64,000 nt of DNA from an uncultured Polaribacter sp. (GTDB lineage: Bacteria; Bacteroidota; Bacteroidia; Flavobacteriales; Flavobacteriaceae): the NCBI GenBank assembly GCA_943788045.1, contig CALSOT010000006.1, positions 806,001 to 870,000 on the forward strand. Reading direction: 5' to 3'. The notes beneath the pieces were generated by a model. That model did no database searches. It was not told the DNA's origin and worked only from the letters and a program-made list of their open reading frames with translations. Position 1 is the stretch's first letter, and each line of letters starts with the position of its first letter. Positions 37,020 through 45,918 of this stretch are shown here, piece by piece. The position numbers and the translations under genes are program-made.

Positions 37020-37377
37020 AATAGCTTTTTTTGTTTCTAAAAGCGAGAGAAACTACGTTGAAATAATATTTTATTCTTTTTTATGGTTTAACATCTGTTT
37101 TACATATTTAAAATTAGCAAATAAGTATAATAAAATAACCTAATCAAACCCTGTATTAAAACGATACATTATTGTATTTGAACGAAATTTATTGGTTTAA
37201 AAATTGAGTTTAGTTGTAATAAGTATGCTCAATTCATAGCCTATATTTCAAAATATTATTTTGAGCCTTAAAACTACACACACATTTTAACCGACTATTT
37301 TATAGAGGTAAAACCAAAAATATCAACATGTAATTTTCCATTTTCTTTTTCACTATCTTTAAAGAAAAAAGCTTGCT
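37020..37377. other. 358-base intergenic region between divergent genes
   Basis: Upstream of the minus-strand adhesin and the plus-strand exonuclease. The part at 37080-37210 is related to 33740-33870 upstream of the other paralog, so the control region was duplicated with the gene. It contains the direct-repeat operator candidate listed separately. No ORF or RNA gene is visible. Confidence 0.6.
37157..37185 (-). promoter_or_regulatory. Direct-repeat operator candidate (21-bp period), copy 2
   Basis: AAAACGA (ending 37164) and TTGAACGA (37178-37185) keep the same 21-base period as copy 1, although the flanking bases differ. On the gene strand they read TCGTTTTA and TCGTTCAA. They lie about 140 bases upstream of ATG 37019, almost the same distance as in the paralog. 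Confidence 0.45.
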
Positions 37378-38097
37378 ATGAATCTTACCTATAACCTAAA
37401 CAATATCTTGTTTTTAGATATTGAAACTGTGCCTGAAGAAGAAAATTGGAAATTACTTTCAAAAAAAACTCAAGCACTATTTGAGCAAAAAACGCAATAT
37501 CAACGAAAAGACGAATTTACTGCTGAAGAATTTTATAACAGAGCAGGAATTTGGGCGGAGTTCGGAAAAATAATCTGTATTTCTGTGGGTTATTTTGTTG
37601 AGGAGGAAAAAAAGAGACAACTACGTTTAAGATCTTTTTTTGGAGATGATGAGTACAAGTTATTAAATGAGTTTAAAGTTTTATTAGATGTTCATTTTGC
37701 TAAAAAAAGCAATCTTTTATGTGCGCATAATGGTAAGGAATTTGACTTTCCTTTTTTAAGTAGAAGAATGATTATTCATCAAATAGAATTACCAAAAAAG
37801 TTAAATTTATTTGGTAAAAAACCATGGGAAGTACCTCATTTAGATACCCTAGAAATGTGGAAGTTTGGAGATTATAAGCATTACACGTCATTAAAACTGT
37901 TAACATCGATTCTCGGTATTCCATCGCCAAAAGGCGATATTGATGGGAGTGAAGTTGCCAGTGTTTATTATAAAGATAAGAACATACAGCGAATTGTAAG
38001 CTATTGCGAAAAAGATACCATTGCAGTAGCACAGTTGTTGTTGCGTTTTAACAACGAAAAACTATTAAGTACTGAAGAAATTGTTAGTGTGGGTTAG
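37378..38097 (+). CDS. Predicted 3'-5' exonuclease, PolB-like DEDDy family
   Basis: 239 residues. FLDIETVPEE holds the Exo I Asp-x-Glu, CAHNGKEFDFPFLSRRM holds the Exo II Asp, and YCEKDTIAVAQLLLRF holds the Tyr and Asp of Exo III, giving a complete DEDDy active site. This matches the stand-alone family related to the exonuclease domain of DNA polymerase B. The substrate (DNA or RNA end) is unknown. Its stop codon overlaps the stop of the convergent ABC-F gene by 4 bases. Confidence 0.9.
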   Translation: MNLTYNLNNILFLDIETVPEEENWKLLSKKTQALFEQKTQYQRKDEFTAEEFYNRAGIWAEFGKIICISVGYFVEEEKKRQLRLRSFFGDDEYKLLNEFKVLLDVHFAKKSNLLCAHNGKEFDFPFLSRRMIIHQIELPKKLNLFGKKPWEVPHLDTLEMWKFGDYKHYTSLKLLTSILGIPSPKGDIDGSEVASVYYKDKNIQRIVSYCEKDTIAVAQLLLRFNNEKLLSTEEIVSVG

Positions 38098-39962
38098 CCT
38101 TCTAATTTCATAGAAAGCTCTAACCAACGCTCTTCTTTTTCTTCTAAATTTTGGATTGTTTCTTGTAGTTCTTCAGATTTTTTTGCAATATCGTCTGGTG
38201 CTATTTCAACGTTTAAAAATTGTTTTTCTATACCTGCCTTTTTCCTTTGTAGTCTTTCAATATCTCCTTCTAATGCGCCAAATTCTCTTTTTTCACTAAA
38301 GCTTAATGCACTTTTGTTTTCTTTTTTTACAGGTTTTTGCTCTTCCTTTTTTATGATATATTTTTCAGAAATCTCTTTTGTAGCAGAACTATCATAAGCT
38401 CTGAAATCTGAATAGTTTCCGGGGAAGTTTTCAACAATTCCTTCACCTCTAAAAACAAATAGTGCATCTACAATTTTATCCATAAAATACCTGTCGTGCG
38501 AAACGACTAAAAGGTTTCCGGGGTAATCTAATAAGAAGTTCTCTAAAACATTTAGCGTTACAACATCTAAATCGTTTGTGGGTTCATCTAAAATTAAAAA
38601 ATTTGGATTCTGAATTAAAACGGCACACAAATACAAGCGTTTTTGTTCTCCACCAGATAATCTTTCTACAAAATCGTATTGTTTCTTTTTGTCGAATAAA
38701 AAACGTTCTAATAATTGTGAGGCAGAAATTTTTCTTCCTTTTGTTAAAGGTATAAATTCTCCAAATTCTTTAACAACATCAATTACTTTTTGGCCTTCTT
38801 TTATGGCAATTCCCGCTTGCGTGTAATAGCCGTATTTTACAGTTTCACCTAAAATAACTTTACCACTATCTAATTCAGATGTTGCGGTAATGATATTTAA
38901 AAATGATGATTTTCCTGTTCCGTTTTTACCAATAATCCCAATACGCTCTCCACGTTTAAAAACATAATTAAAACCATCTAAAATTTTCTTGTCTCCAAAA
39001 GATTTAGAGACATTATGAAGTTCAAGAATTTTACTTCCTAAGCGCTCCATATTAATTTCTAACTGAACTTGGTGGTCTTGTCTTCGTTGATGTGCTTTTT
39101 CTTTAATTTGATAAAAATCATCTGTTCTAGACTTCGATTTAGTGGTTCTGGCTTTTGGTTGCTTTCGCATCCATTCTAATTCTTTTTTAAATAAACTCTT
39201 CGCTTTTCCTAAATTAACTGCCTCTAAAGCAATTCGTTCCTCTTTATTTTGCAGGTAGTAAGAGTAGTTACCTTTGTATTTATAGATTTTACCCTGGTCT
39301 AATTCTAAAATCTCGTTACAGACACGCTCTAAGAAATAACGATCGTGTGTAACCATAAATAAGGTGATTTTTTCTTTTGCAAAGAAAGCTTCTAACCATT
39401 CTATCATTTCTAAATCTAAATGATTTGTTGGCTCATCAAGAATTAATAAGTCTGGTTTATTAATTAAAACAATTGCTAAAGAGAGTCTTTTTCTTTGTCC
39501 GCCAGAGAGCGAGCCTACCTTCAGCGTTAAATCATCTAATTTTAATTTAGATAAAATCTGTTTGTATTGCGTTTCAAAATCCCAGGCATTGTATTGCTCC
39601 ATCTGTTCAAAAGCAACTTGGTAAGCTTCAGTGTCATCAAGATTTTCTAACGCTTTTTCATATTGTTTTACAATAGAAAGAATTTTATTATCCGTAGCAA
39701 AAATAGTTTCCTCGATTGTTAACGCTGGGTTAATATCATCTTTCTGAGCTAAATAAGCGATAGAAATGCCTTTTCTACTAACAATTTGGCCAGAGTCCGG
39801 AACATCTAAGCCAGCTATAATGTTAAGGATAGACGTTTTTCCACTTCCATTTTTAGCAACAAAAGCAATTTTTTGGTCTTTACTTATTCCAAAAGAGATG
39901 TCTTCAAATAAAACACGCTCTCCGTATGCCTTTGATATATTTTCTACAGATAAATAATTCAC
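38094..39962 (-). CDS. ABC-F family ATPase
   Basis: About 622 residues with two nucleotide-binding domains and no membrane domain, so a ribosome-associated ABC-F protein (Uup-like) rather than a transporter. Domain 1: Walker A AKNGSGKTS, signature LSGGQRKRL, Walker B LLILDEPTNHLDL. Domain 2: GKNGTGKSS, LSGGEQKRL, FLILDEPTNDLDV. A linker between them is charged, and the C-terminal 60 residues form a coiled coil, as in Uup. The frame extends to ATG 40028, but GTG 39962 (VNYLSVENISK) gives the usual N-terminus. The extra 22 residues do not resemble the family. Confidence 0.9.
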   Translation of the reverse strand: MNYLSVENISKAYGERVLFEDISFGISKDQKIAFVAKNGSGKTSILNIIAGLDVPDSGQIVSRKGISIAYLAQKDDINPALTIEETIFATDNKILSIVKQYEKALENLDDTEAYQVAFEQMEQYNAWDFETQYKQILSKLKLDDLTLKVGSLSGGQRKRLSLAIVLINKPDLLILDEPTNHLDLEMIEWLEAFFAKEKITLFMVTHDRYFLERVCNEILELDQGKIYKYKGNYSYYLQNKEERIALEAVNLGKAKSLFKKELEWMRKQPKARTTKSKSRTDDFYQIKEKAHQRRQDHQVQLEINMERLGSKILELHNVSKSFGDKKILDGFNYVFKRGERIGIIGKNGTGKSSFLNIITATSELDSGKVILGETVKYGYYTQAGIAIKEGQKVIDVVKEFGEFIPLTKGRKISASQLLERFLFDKKKQYDFVERLSGGEQKRLYLCAVLIQNPNFLILDEPTNDLDVVTLNVLENFLLDYPGNLLVVSHDRYFMDKIVDALFVFRGEGIVENFPGNYSDFRAYDSSATKEISEKYIIKKEEQKPVKKENKSALSFSEKREFGALEGDIERLQRKKAGIEKQFLNVEIAPDDIAKKSEELQETIQNLEEKEERWLELSMKLEG

Positions 39963-40234
39963 AGAAATAAATTTATTTTTTGCAAAGAAACAAAAAACCC
40001 AAGCGTTAACTTGATTTTTTGATGTCATTTAATTTTTTAAACCACTTTTTTAGGTAATTAAATAAAATGTTTACATTCTTATTGTGCGATATGTGTCAAA
40101 TAAATTTTCTGTTGAATCGCTAAATGAAGTTAAATTTTTAACACCCTTAAAACCTTGAAAAATAGATTTTTTTATTAAAGTCTAATTTCTTGATAAGTAT
40201 TATATTGCATTCCGAATTTAACTAAAAGAAAAAG

Positions 40235-41251
40235 ATGAAGATAATTGTCCCCATGGCAGGAATTGGTTCTCGTTTAAGACCTCATACATTAACTGTTCCG
40301 AAGCCTTTAACAGTAATTGCAGGAAAACCTATTGTACAACGTTTGGTAGAAGATATTGCTTCTGTTATTGACGAAGAAATCGATGAGATAGCATTTGTTA
40401 TTGGAACGACAGCAAAAGGATTTCCGACAGACACAGAAGAACAATTGTTAAAAATTGCTAAAGAATTAGGTGCTAAAGGTTCTGTTTATGTTCAGGAAGA
40501 AGCCTTAGGAACTGCACATGCAATATATTGCGCAAAAGAGTCTTTAAGTGGCCCTTGTGTTGTTGCTTATGCAGATACTTTATTTAAAGCAGATTTTAAA
40601 TTAGATGCAAATGCAGATGGTGCAATTTGGGTAAGTAAAGTAGAAAACCCAAGCGCTTTTGGAGTTGTAAAGTTGCAAGAAGGTTTTATTACTGATTTTA
40701 TAGAAAAGCCAAAAGATTTTGTTTCTGATTTAGCAATTATTGGCATTTATTATTTTAAAAGTGGAGATAAACTTTTAGAAGAAATTCAATATTTAATCGA
40801 TAATGATTTAAAAGAAAATAATGAGTATCAATTAACAAATGTACTAGAATCTTTAAAAAAGCAAGGAGCTAAGTTTATTCCAGGAACCGTAAATGCTTGG
40901 ATGGATTGTGGTAAAAAAGACCCAACAGTAGATACAAATAAACAAGTTTTAGGTTTTGAGCATAAGGCGGAAAACAATTTAGTTTCTAATGATGTAGTTT
41001 TAGAGAATTCAGAAATTATTCAACCTTGTTTTGTTGGAGAAAATGTTGTTCTTAAAAACACAAAAATAGGGCCTTATGTTTCTATTGGAGCAAATAGTGC
41101 TGTTGAAGATTCTGTGATTGTTAATTCTCTAATTCAATCTAATGTTGAAATTTCGAATGCAAATTTAGACAATGCCATGATTGGGAATCATGCTAAATAC
41201 AATGGTAAATATACTTCTGTAAGTATTGGTGATTACACAGAGTTAACATAA
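40235..41251 (+). CDS. Sugar-phosphate nucleotidyltransferase with left-handed beta-helix tail
   Basis: 338 residues. MKIIVPMAGIGSRLRPHTLT is the pyrophosphorylase signature, VPKPLTVIAGKPI the substrate motif, AYADTLF the metal Asp and FIEKPKDF the conserved Glu-Lys pair. From about residue 245 hexapeptide-like repeats follow (VVLENSEIIQP, VVLKNTKIGPYVSI). It resembles bacterial/archaeal GlmU-like or RfbA-like NDP-sugar synthases; the nucleotide and sugar are not determined. It heads a tight four-gene set with a TPR protein, a DUF4292 lipoprotein and EnvC, suggesting a role in envelope or cell-wall precursors. Confidence 0.88.
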   Translation: MKIIVPMAGIGSRLRPHTLTVPKPLTVIAGKPIVQRLVEDIASVIDEEIDEIAFVIGTTAKGFPTDTEEQLLKIAKELGAKGSVYVQEEALGTAHAIYCAKESLSGPCVVAYADTLFKADFKLDANADGAIWVSKVENPSAFGVVKLQEGFITDFIEKPKDFVSDLAIIGIYYFKSGDKLLEEIQYLIDNDLKENNEYQLTNVLESLKKQGAKFIPGTVNAWMDCGKKDPTVDTNKQVLGFEHKAENNLVSNDVVLENSEIIQPCFVGENVVLKNTKIGPYVSIGANSAVEDSVIVNSLIQSNVEISNANLDNAMIGNHAKYNGKYTSVSIGDYTELT

Positions 41252-42229
41252 ATGAATATAAGATTAAAGAAAAAAGAGAACCTAAACAAAAGAGCTATTT
41301 ATTTAAAGTATGCTCTATTCTGTGTTTTCTTTTTTCTTTATTTTTTAGAGGCTCATGCACAAGACAGTATTCTTGTTGCTAAAGATTTAACCGAAGAAAA
41401 AGAATTGAAATTTCAAGACTTTTTTTTTAAAGCCTTATCAGAAAAATCAATTGGTAATTATCAAAAAGCTATTGAAAACTTAGAAAGTTGCAATCAGGTT
41501 TTAACAAATGATGTTGCCGTTTATTTTGAGTTTTCTAAAAACTACTTATTACTTAATAAGACCTTCATAGCAAAAGAATACGCAAAGAGAGCCTTAATAA
41601 AAGAGCCAAATAATATTTGGATTTTAAAGCACTTGGTTAAAATTCATGCAAAAGATAGAGATCTTTCTGATGCAATTGCCATTCAACAAAAAGTGGTTGC
41701 TATTAACCGAGTAGATAGAACGTTTTTATTAGAGCTATATCTTGACAACAGAGAGTACAAAAAAGCAATATCTTTAATGAATGATCTCGAGAAAGAGAAT
41801 GCACTACCATCTAGTTTTCAAAAAATAAAAGATACTTTAGAAAAAAGAAAAGGAAAAACTGTGGCTAAAGAAAAAACAGATGATGTTGTGGCTTTAACAG
41901 CGCAATTTAAGGCTAACAAATCGTATACAATCTTAAAGCAAATTTTAGAAGAGTCTAGCAATAATGTACAATTACTTTTAAATTATAGCGATGAGGGTAT
42001 TGCTTTGTTTCCCGCACAACCCTTTGTATATTTGGTAAAAGGAAGAGCTTTGAATAATCAGAAAAAATATAAAAAAGCATTATTGATTTTACAAAATGGT
42101 ATCGATTTTGTTATCGAAGATACTATGGAAGCAGATTTTTATATAGAAATGGCAGCCTCTTATAAGGGGCTAGGTGATTTTTTAGAAGAAAAAAAGTTTA
42201 TTCAGAAATCAAATAAAATTAAAAGTTAA
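41252..42229 (+). CDS. TPR-repeat protein, probably exported
   Basis: 325 residues. A basic N-terminus and hydrophobic segment (YALFCVFFFLYFLEAHAQ, about residues 20-37) look like a signal peptide with cleavage after AHA. The rest consists of helical pairs with TPR features (KAIENLESCNQV, YAKRALIKEPNNIWILKHL, KKALLILQNGI). It starts directly after the stop of the nucleotidyltransferase and ends two bases before the lipoprotein, so it is in the same operon. It likely serves as a periplasmic scaffold; no specific partner is visible. Confidence 0.8.
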   Translation: MNIRLKKKENLNKRAIYLKYALFCVFFFLYFLEAHAQDSILVAKDLTEEKELKFQDFFFKALSEKSIGNYQKAIENLESCNQVLTNDVAVYFEFSKNYLLLNKTFIAKEYAKRALIKEPNNIWILKHLVKIHAKDRDLSDAIAIQQKVVAINRVDRTFLLELYLDNREYKKAISLMNDLEKENALPSSFQKIKDTLEKRKGKTVAKEKTDDVVALTAQFKANKSYTILKQILEESSNNVQLLLNYSDEGIALFPAQPFVYLVKGRALNNQKKYKKALLILQNGIDFVIEDTMEADFYIEMAASYKGLGDFLEEKKFIQKSNKIKS

Positions 42230-42231
42230 GA

Positions 42232-43002
42232 ATGAAGTTTATAAAATGTTTTGTGATTTTTGTAGTTGTTCTTACTGCTTGTAAAACAAAAAAGAGTTTA
42301 ATAGATTCTAGTGTGTTGGCAGAAGAAATGTCGGCTAAAAAAGTAGCTAGAAAGCATGTTGCAGCTAATTTTGATAAAAAAACGGTAGATGCAAAATTGA
42401 AAGCAAGTTTTAATAACGGAAAACTAAAACAAAGCTTTTCTGTTAGTTTTAAAATGAAAAAAGATGAAGTTATTTGGTTGAAAGGAACGAAGTTTATTAC
42501 TCTTTTTAAAGCAAAAATTACACCAACATCTGTTCGGTTTTATTCTTCTTTGAATAAAACATATTTTGACGGGGATTTTTCTATGCTTCAAAAAATATTA
42601 GGCACAGATATTAATTTTAATCAACTTCAAAATTTACTGTTGGGTCAATCTTTAATGAATGTTAAGAAGAAAAAACAAGAGGTAATTATACAAAACAATT
42701 CTTATGTTTTATCACCAAATGAGCCTGAAAAATTATTTGACATTTTCTTTTCTGTAAACCCATCTCATTTTAAATTGGATAAACAATCTATTGTTAATTC
42801 AAGAAAAAATCAAAGATTAGATGTAGTTTACCCTTTATACAATGTCTTTGATGGTGTTGTTTTTCCATCAGAAATTAAAATAAAAGCAAAACAACCAGGT
42901 AGTTTTACGAATATAGATTTTAGCTTAAGGTCTGTTGAGTTTAATACCGATGTGAACACCTCTTTTTCGATCCCTAAAGGTTATAAGCAAATTAAGATAT
43001 AG
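42232..43002 (+). CDS. DUF4292 outer-membrane-type lipoprotein
   Basis: 256 residues. Signal peptide with lipobox VVLTAC, so the mature protein begins at Cys17. The body (KLKASFNNGKLKQSFSVSFKM, KGTKFITLFKAKITP, NQLQNLLLGQSL) matches the DUF4292 family, whose fold is related to LolA/LolB-like lipoprotein carriers; that relation is from general knowledge. Its stop TAG overlaps the GTG start of the EnvC gene. The constant neighbourhood suggests envelope biogenesis. Confidence 0.85.
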   Translation: MKFIKCFVIFVVVLTACKTKKSLIDSSVLAEEMSAKKVARKHVAANFDKKTVDAKLKASFNNGKLKQSFSVSFKMKKDEVIWLKGTKFITLFKAKITPTSVRFYSSLNKTYFDGDFSMLQKILGTDINFNQLQNLLLGQSLMNVKKKKQEVIIQNNSYVLSPNEPEKLFDIFFSVNPSHFKLDKQSIVNSRKNQRLDVVYPLYNVFDGVVFPSEIKIKAKQPGSFTNIDFSLRSVEFNTDVNTSFSIPKGYKQIKI

Positions 43003-44243
43003 TGAAAAGTATAAAAATATATTTACCGATTTTAATTTTTTTTCTAAGTGTTTTTTCTGTTTTTGGACAAACAAGAAAACAACTAGAGTTACAGCGTAAA
43101 AAACTGAACAAAGAAATAAAACAAGTAAACAGATTACTTTTTAATGAAAAAAAGAAAGGAAAAAACGCTTTAGAGGCTTTAAAGGATATTAATAAAAAAA
43201 TAGAAGTTAGGTCTGAGCTAATAGCTACGATCAATGCTGAAGCTTCAATTTTATCAAAAGAAATTAGTGTTAACGAGGCTAAGCTTAAAAAGTTAAATGA
43301 GAAATTAACTGAATTAAAAAGAGATTATGCTGATATGATTTTTAAGTCATACCAAAGTAAATCTAAACAAAGTAGGGCTATGTTTTTGTTATCATCTCAA
43401 AATTTTTATCAAGCTTATAAAAGGCTTGAGTATATGAAACAATATACTTCTTTTAGAAAAAATCAAGGAGAAGAAATTGTTAAAAGAACTGATTTTATTA
43501 AGAAAATGAATGACTCTTTATTCTTGCAAAAGAATTTAAAAGACACTTTAATTTTATCTCAAGAGCAACAGAAAAAACAAATTGAAGCAGATAAAAGTAG
43601 TCAAGAAAAGTTAATCACAAGCATTAAGAAAAAAGAGGGTAAGTATAAACGTGAGCTTCAGAATAAAATAAAAGAAGAAAAAAGAGTTGTTGCTAAAATT
43701 GATAAAATAATTCGTGATGAAATAGCAAAAGCAAATAGAATTGCAGCAGAAAAATTAAAGTTGAAAGATAATTCAAAATCAGTTAAGAAAAATGAGTTTA
43801 TTTTAACTCCCGAAGCTAAAGCTCTAGCTCTAAATTTCGAATTAAATAAGGGTAAACTACCTTGGCCCGTTACCGAGGGTCTTGTTGTAAGAAAATTTGG
43901 TAAACAGCCTCACCCTTCGTTTCCGGGAATTACGATTAACGGAACGGGTTTACATATTGTAACTAAACAAGGAGGAGATGCTAAGTCTATTTTTAATGGC
44001 AAAGTTTTAAATGTATTAGTTAATTCCGAAGGAAGAAGAAATGTGTTGGTTCAGCATGGAAATTATATTTCATCTTATAATAATTTAGAGAAAATTTATG
44101 TTAAGAAAGGAGATGATTTAAAAACAGGGGAAAAAATTGGTCAAATTTTTACAGACAAAGTCTCTAAAAAGACCAAGCTTGTTTTTGTATTATTTAAAAA
44201 TACGACTCGTTTAAATCCGTCTTCTTGGATTTTAAGAATTTAA
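43002..44243 (+). CDS. envC: Murein hydrolase activator EnvC-like, degenerate LytM domain
   Basis: 413 residues. Signal peptide (LPILIFFLSVFSVFGQ), then two long coiled coils (about 20-110 and 170-255), then an M23/LytM domain from about residue 285 (LPWPVTEGLVVRKFG). The zinc-binding residues of active M23 peptidases are missing: the first site reads TGLHIVTKQGGD and the HxH motif is VFVLFKN. It is therefore an amidase activator like E. coli EnvC, not an enzyme. EnvC works with FtsE-FtsX at the septum; ftsX is present at 60870. The start is GTG in the preceding stop. Confidence 0.88.
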   Translation: MKSIKIYLPILIFFLSVFSVFGQTRKQLELQRKKLNKEIKQVNRLLFNEKKKGKNALEALKDINKKIEVRSELIATINAEASILSKEISVNEAKLKKLNEKLTELKRDYADMIFKSYQSKSKQSRAMFLLSSQNFYQAYKRLEYMKQYTSFRKNQGEEIVKRTDFIKKMNDSLFLQKNLKDTLILSQEQQKKQIEADKSSQEKLITSIKKKEGKYKRELQNKIKEEKRVVAKIDKIIRDEIAKANRIAAEKLKLKDNSKSVKKNEFILTPEAKALALNFELNKGKLPWPVTEGLVVRKFGKQPHPSFPGITINGTGLHIVTKQGGDAKSIFNGKVLNVLVNSEGRRNVLVQHGNYISSYNNLEKIYVKKGDDLKTGEKIGQIFTDKVSKKTKLVFVLFKNTTRLNPSSWILRI

Positions 44244-44329
44244 TTATTTTTTAAGAGAGCGTGATGAATACTTTTTTAAAAGAAATGTGCCTTCACAAAA
44301 CCATCAACTAATTAAAAGCTATTTTGGGA

Positions 44330-44839
44330 TTATTTAAACATTTCCTTTAGGGCTGTAGCTTCATCAGCTTCTAGTTTCCCAGCTAAGACTAAGCTAAGTT
44401 GTTTGCGAACAAGAGCACCATTAAAGCGTTCTTTCTCTAATTCCGTTTCAGGTATTATTTGTGGAATCGTTACGGGTTTACCTACTTCATCTACTGCAAC
44501 GAAATTGTAAATTCCTTCATTTACTTTGGTTCTAGATCCAGATTGTCTGTCTTCAATCCAAACATCAACATAGGTTTCCATAGAAGATTTAAAAGCCCTA
44601 GAAACTTTAGCTTCTAAAGTAACAACGCTTCCAACGGGAATAGGTTTATTAAAAGCAACATGATTTACAGATACAGTAACAACAATTTGTCTTGAATGTC
44701 TTCTAGCAGCAATACTGCAGGCTCTGTCCATTCTTGCCAGTAACTCGCCACCAAAAAGGTTGTCTAAATAATTGGTTTCACCTGGTAAAACTAAGTCGGT
44801 AAGGATGGTTAAAGATTCTTTGGGTGTTTTTGCCTCCAT
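44330..44839 (-). CDS. Acyl-CoA thioesterase, hotdog fold
   Basis: 169 residues of the 4HBT/YciA-like family. LPGETNYLDNLFGGELLARMDRAC carries the conserved Asn/Asp and Gly of the hotdog helix (split motifs: TNYLDNLFGGELL), VVTVSVNHVAFNKPIPVGS follows, and YNFVAVDEVGKP closes the fold. It hydrolyses acyl-CoA esters; chain length preference is not visible. It is monocistronic or at most loosely linked to the SPOR protein gene upstream. Confidence 0.9.
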   Translation of the reverse strand: MEAKTPKESLTILTDLVLPGETNYLDNLFGGELLARMDRACSIAARRHSRQIVVTVSVNHVAFNKPIPVGSVVTLEAKVSRAFKSSMETYVDVWIEDRQSGSRTKVNEGIYNFVAVDEVGKPVTIPQIIPETELEKERFNGALVRKQLSLVLAGKLEADEATALKEMFK

Positions 44840-44917
44840 TAAAAAGTATATGTTAATAGTTAGTAATCACTTATTTAAAGGTGAGGTCTAAAAGCAGTAA
44901 ATAAAATTGAATTAGTC

Positions 44918-45823
44918 TTATTCTTTAATCAACAACCAAGCATCGTTTGATACTGTTTTTCGAATTTCATAAAGGTTATTTGTAGCTTCGTTTCGATCTG
45001 AATAGCTATCAAAAGCTACTTGAGTTAATCCCCATTTGTTAACACCAACTACTTTAGCATCAAACCCTTTTTCTTTTAATTGGGCTACTTTTTTTTCTGC
45101 ATTTTCTTTAAATTGAAAAGCGCCAGCAATAACATGAAATGGTTTCGCTTTTTCTTTGATAACATTTAAGTTAATTGTTGGTAAAGGATTAGAAATTACA
45201 AAGGTAGCAGATTGTATCTTTTTTTGAATCGCTTTTTCTTGAACAGCTAAAGCTTCTTTTTGTTTATTTTCTTGATAACCGTTGTATCCAGATAAACTTA
45301 ATGTTAATAAGATTGCAGCAGTTGCAGCATATTTTATAAATGAAGGAATACTTTTTTTCTCTTCTTCTGCAGTAGAAGGAATTAAAGGTTTTACTTGTTC
45401 TGTGATTCTAGAAATTGCAGAAGATACCACCGTTGATAATCCAAAAGATTCTGTTAAATAGTTGACAGAATTAGTAGGCTCAAAAATAATTTGTCTTTCT
45501 TCGTTTAGTGACAAAACACCTAATTCATCAATTTCTACTGATTTAGATTGTAATTCATTTTGCCATTTAATTACAGCTAAAGATATAGCTGTAGAAGCCT
45601 TTTCAAAAGAAATGTTTTCTGCAGAAGCTATATAGTTTGCTAATAAACCATCGTTATGCTTTAACAATTTGTTAAATGTAATTTGCTTTTTTGGTGGCGT
45701 AAAAGTATGTGTATAATTATTTACTTTTGCACCAATTCTATTGGTTACAAACCCTCCAAAATCTGGCACAATTACGCAATCGTATCTATATAATAAATCG
45801 TTTATGTAGGTAGCTAATGTCAT
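44918..45823 (-). CDS. HU-CCDC81-like and SPOR domain protein
   Basis: 301 residues. The N-terminal ~130 residues (LLYRYDCVIVPDFGGFVTN, FNKLLKHNDGLLANYIA, VEIDELGVLSL) match the paired prokaryotic HU-like domains related to CCDC81. A membrane helix follows near residue 168 (YAATAAILLTLSLSGY), and a periplasmic SPOR domain ends the protein (HVIAGAFQFKENAEKKVAQL). SPOR domains bind denuded peptidoglycan at the septum, so this could link a cytoplasmic DNA- or protein-binding module to the division site. That role is inference. dprA is divergent, 95 bases away. Confidence 0.87.
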   Translation of the reverse strand: MTLATYINDLLYRYDCVIVPDFGGFVTNRIGAKVNNYTHTFTPPKKQITFNKLLKHNDGLLANYIASAENISFEKASTAISLAVIKWQNELQSKSVEIDELGVLSLNEERQIIFEPTNSVNYLTESFGLSTVVSSAISRITEQVKPLIPSTAEEEKKSIPSFIKYAATAAILLTLSLSGYNGYQENKQKEALAVQEKAIQKKIQSATFVISNPLPTINLNVIKEKAKPFHVIAGAFQFKENAEKKVAQLKEKGFDAKVVGVNKWGLTQVAFDSYSDRNEATNNLYEIRKTVSNDAWLLIKE

Positions 45824-45918
45824 CCTAACAAATATATACTTTTTGATCTTTTTTAAAGAAAAGTTCTCTAATAATTATCAACAATTTTTTTATATCTTGT
45901 TTCTCAAATTGTTATCTA

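Noticed and set aside
39963..40028. ATG 40028 as the start of the ABC-F ATPase
   Set aside because: It would add 22 residues unlike any ABC-F N-terminus. VNYLSVENISK from GTG 39962 is the expected beginning.
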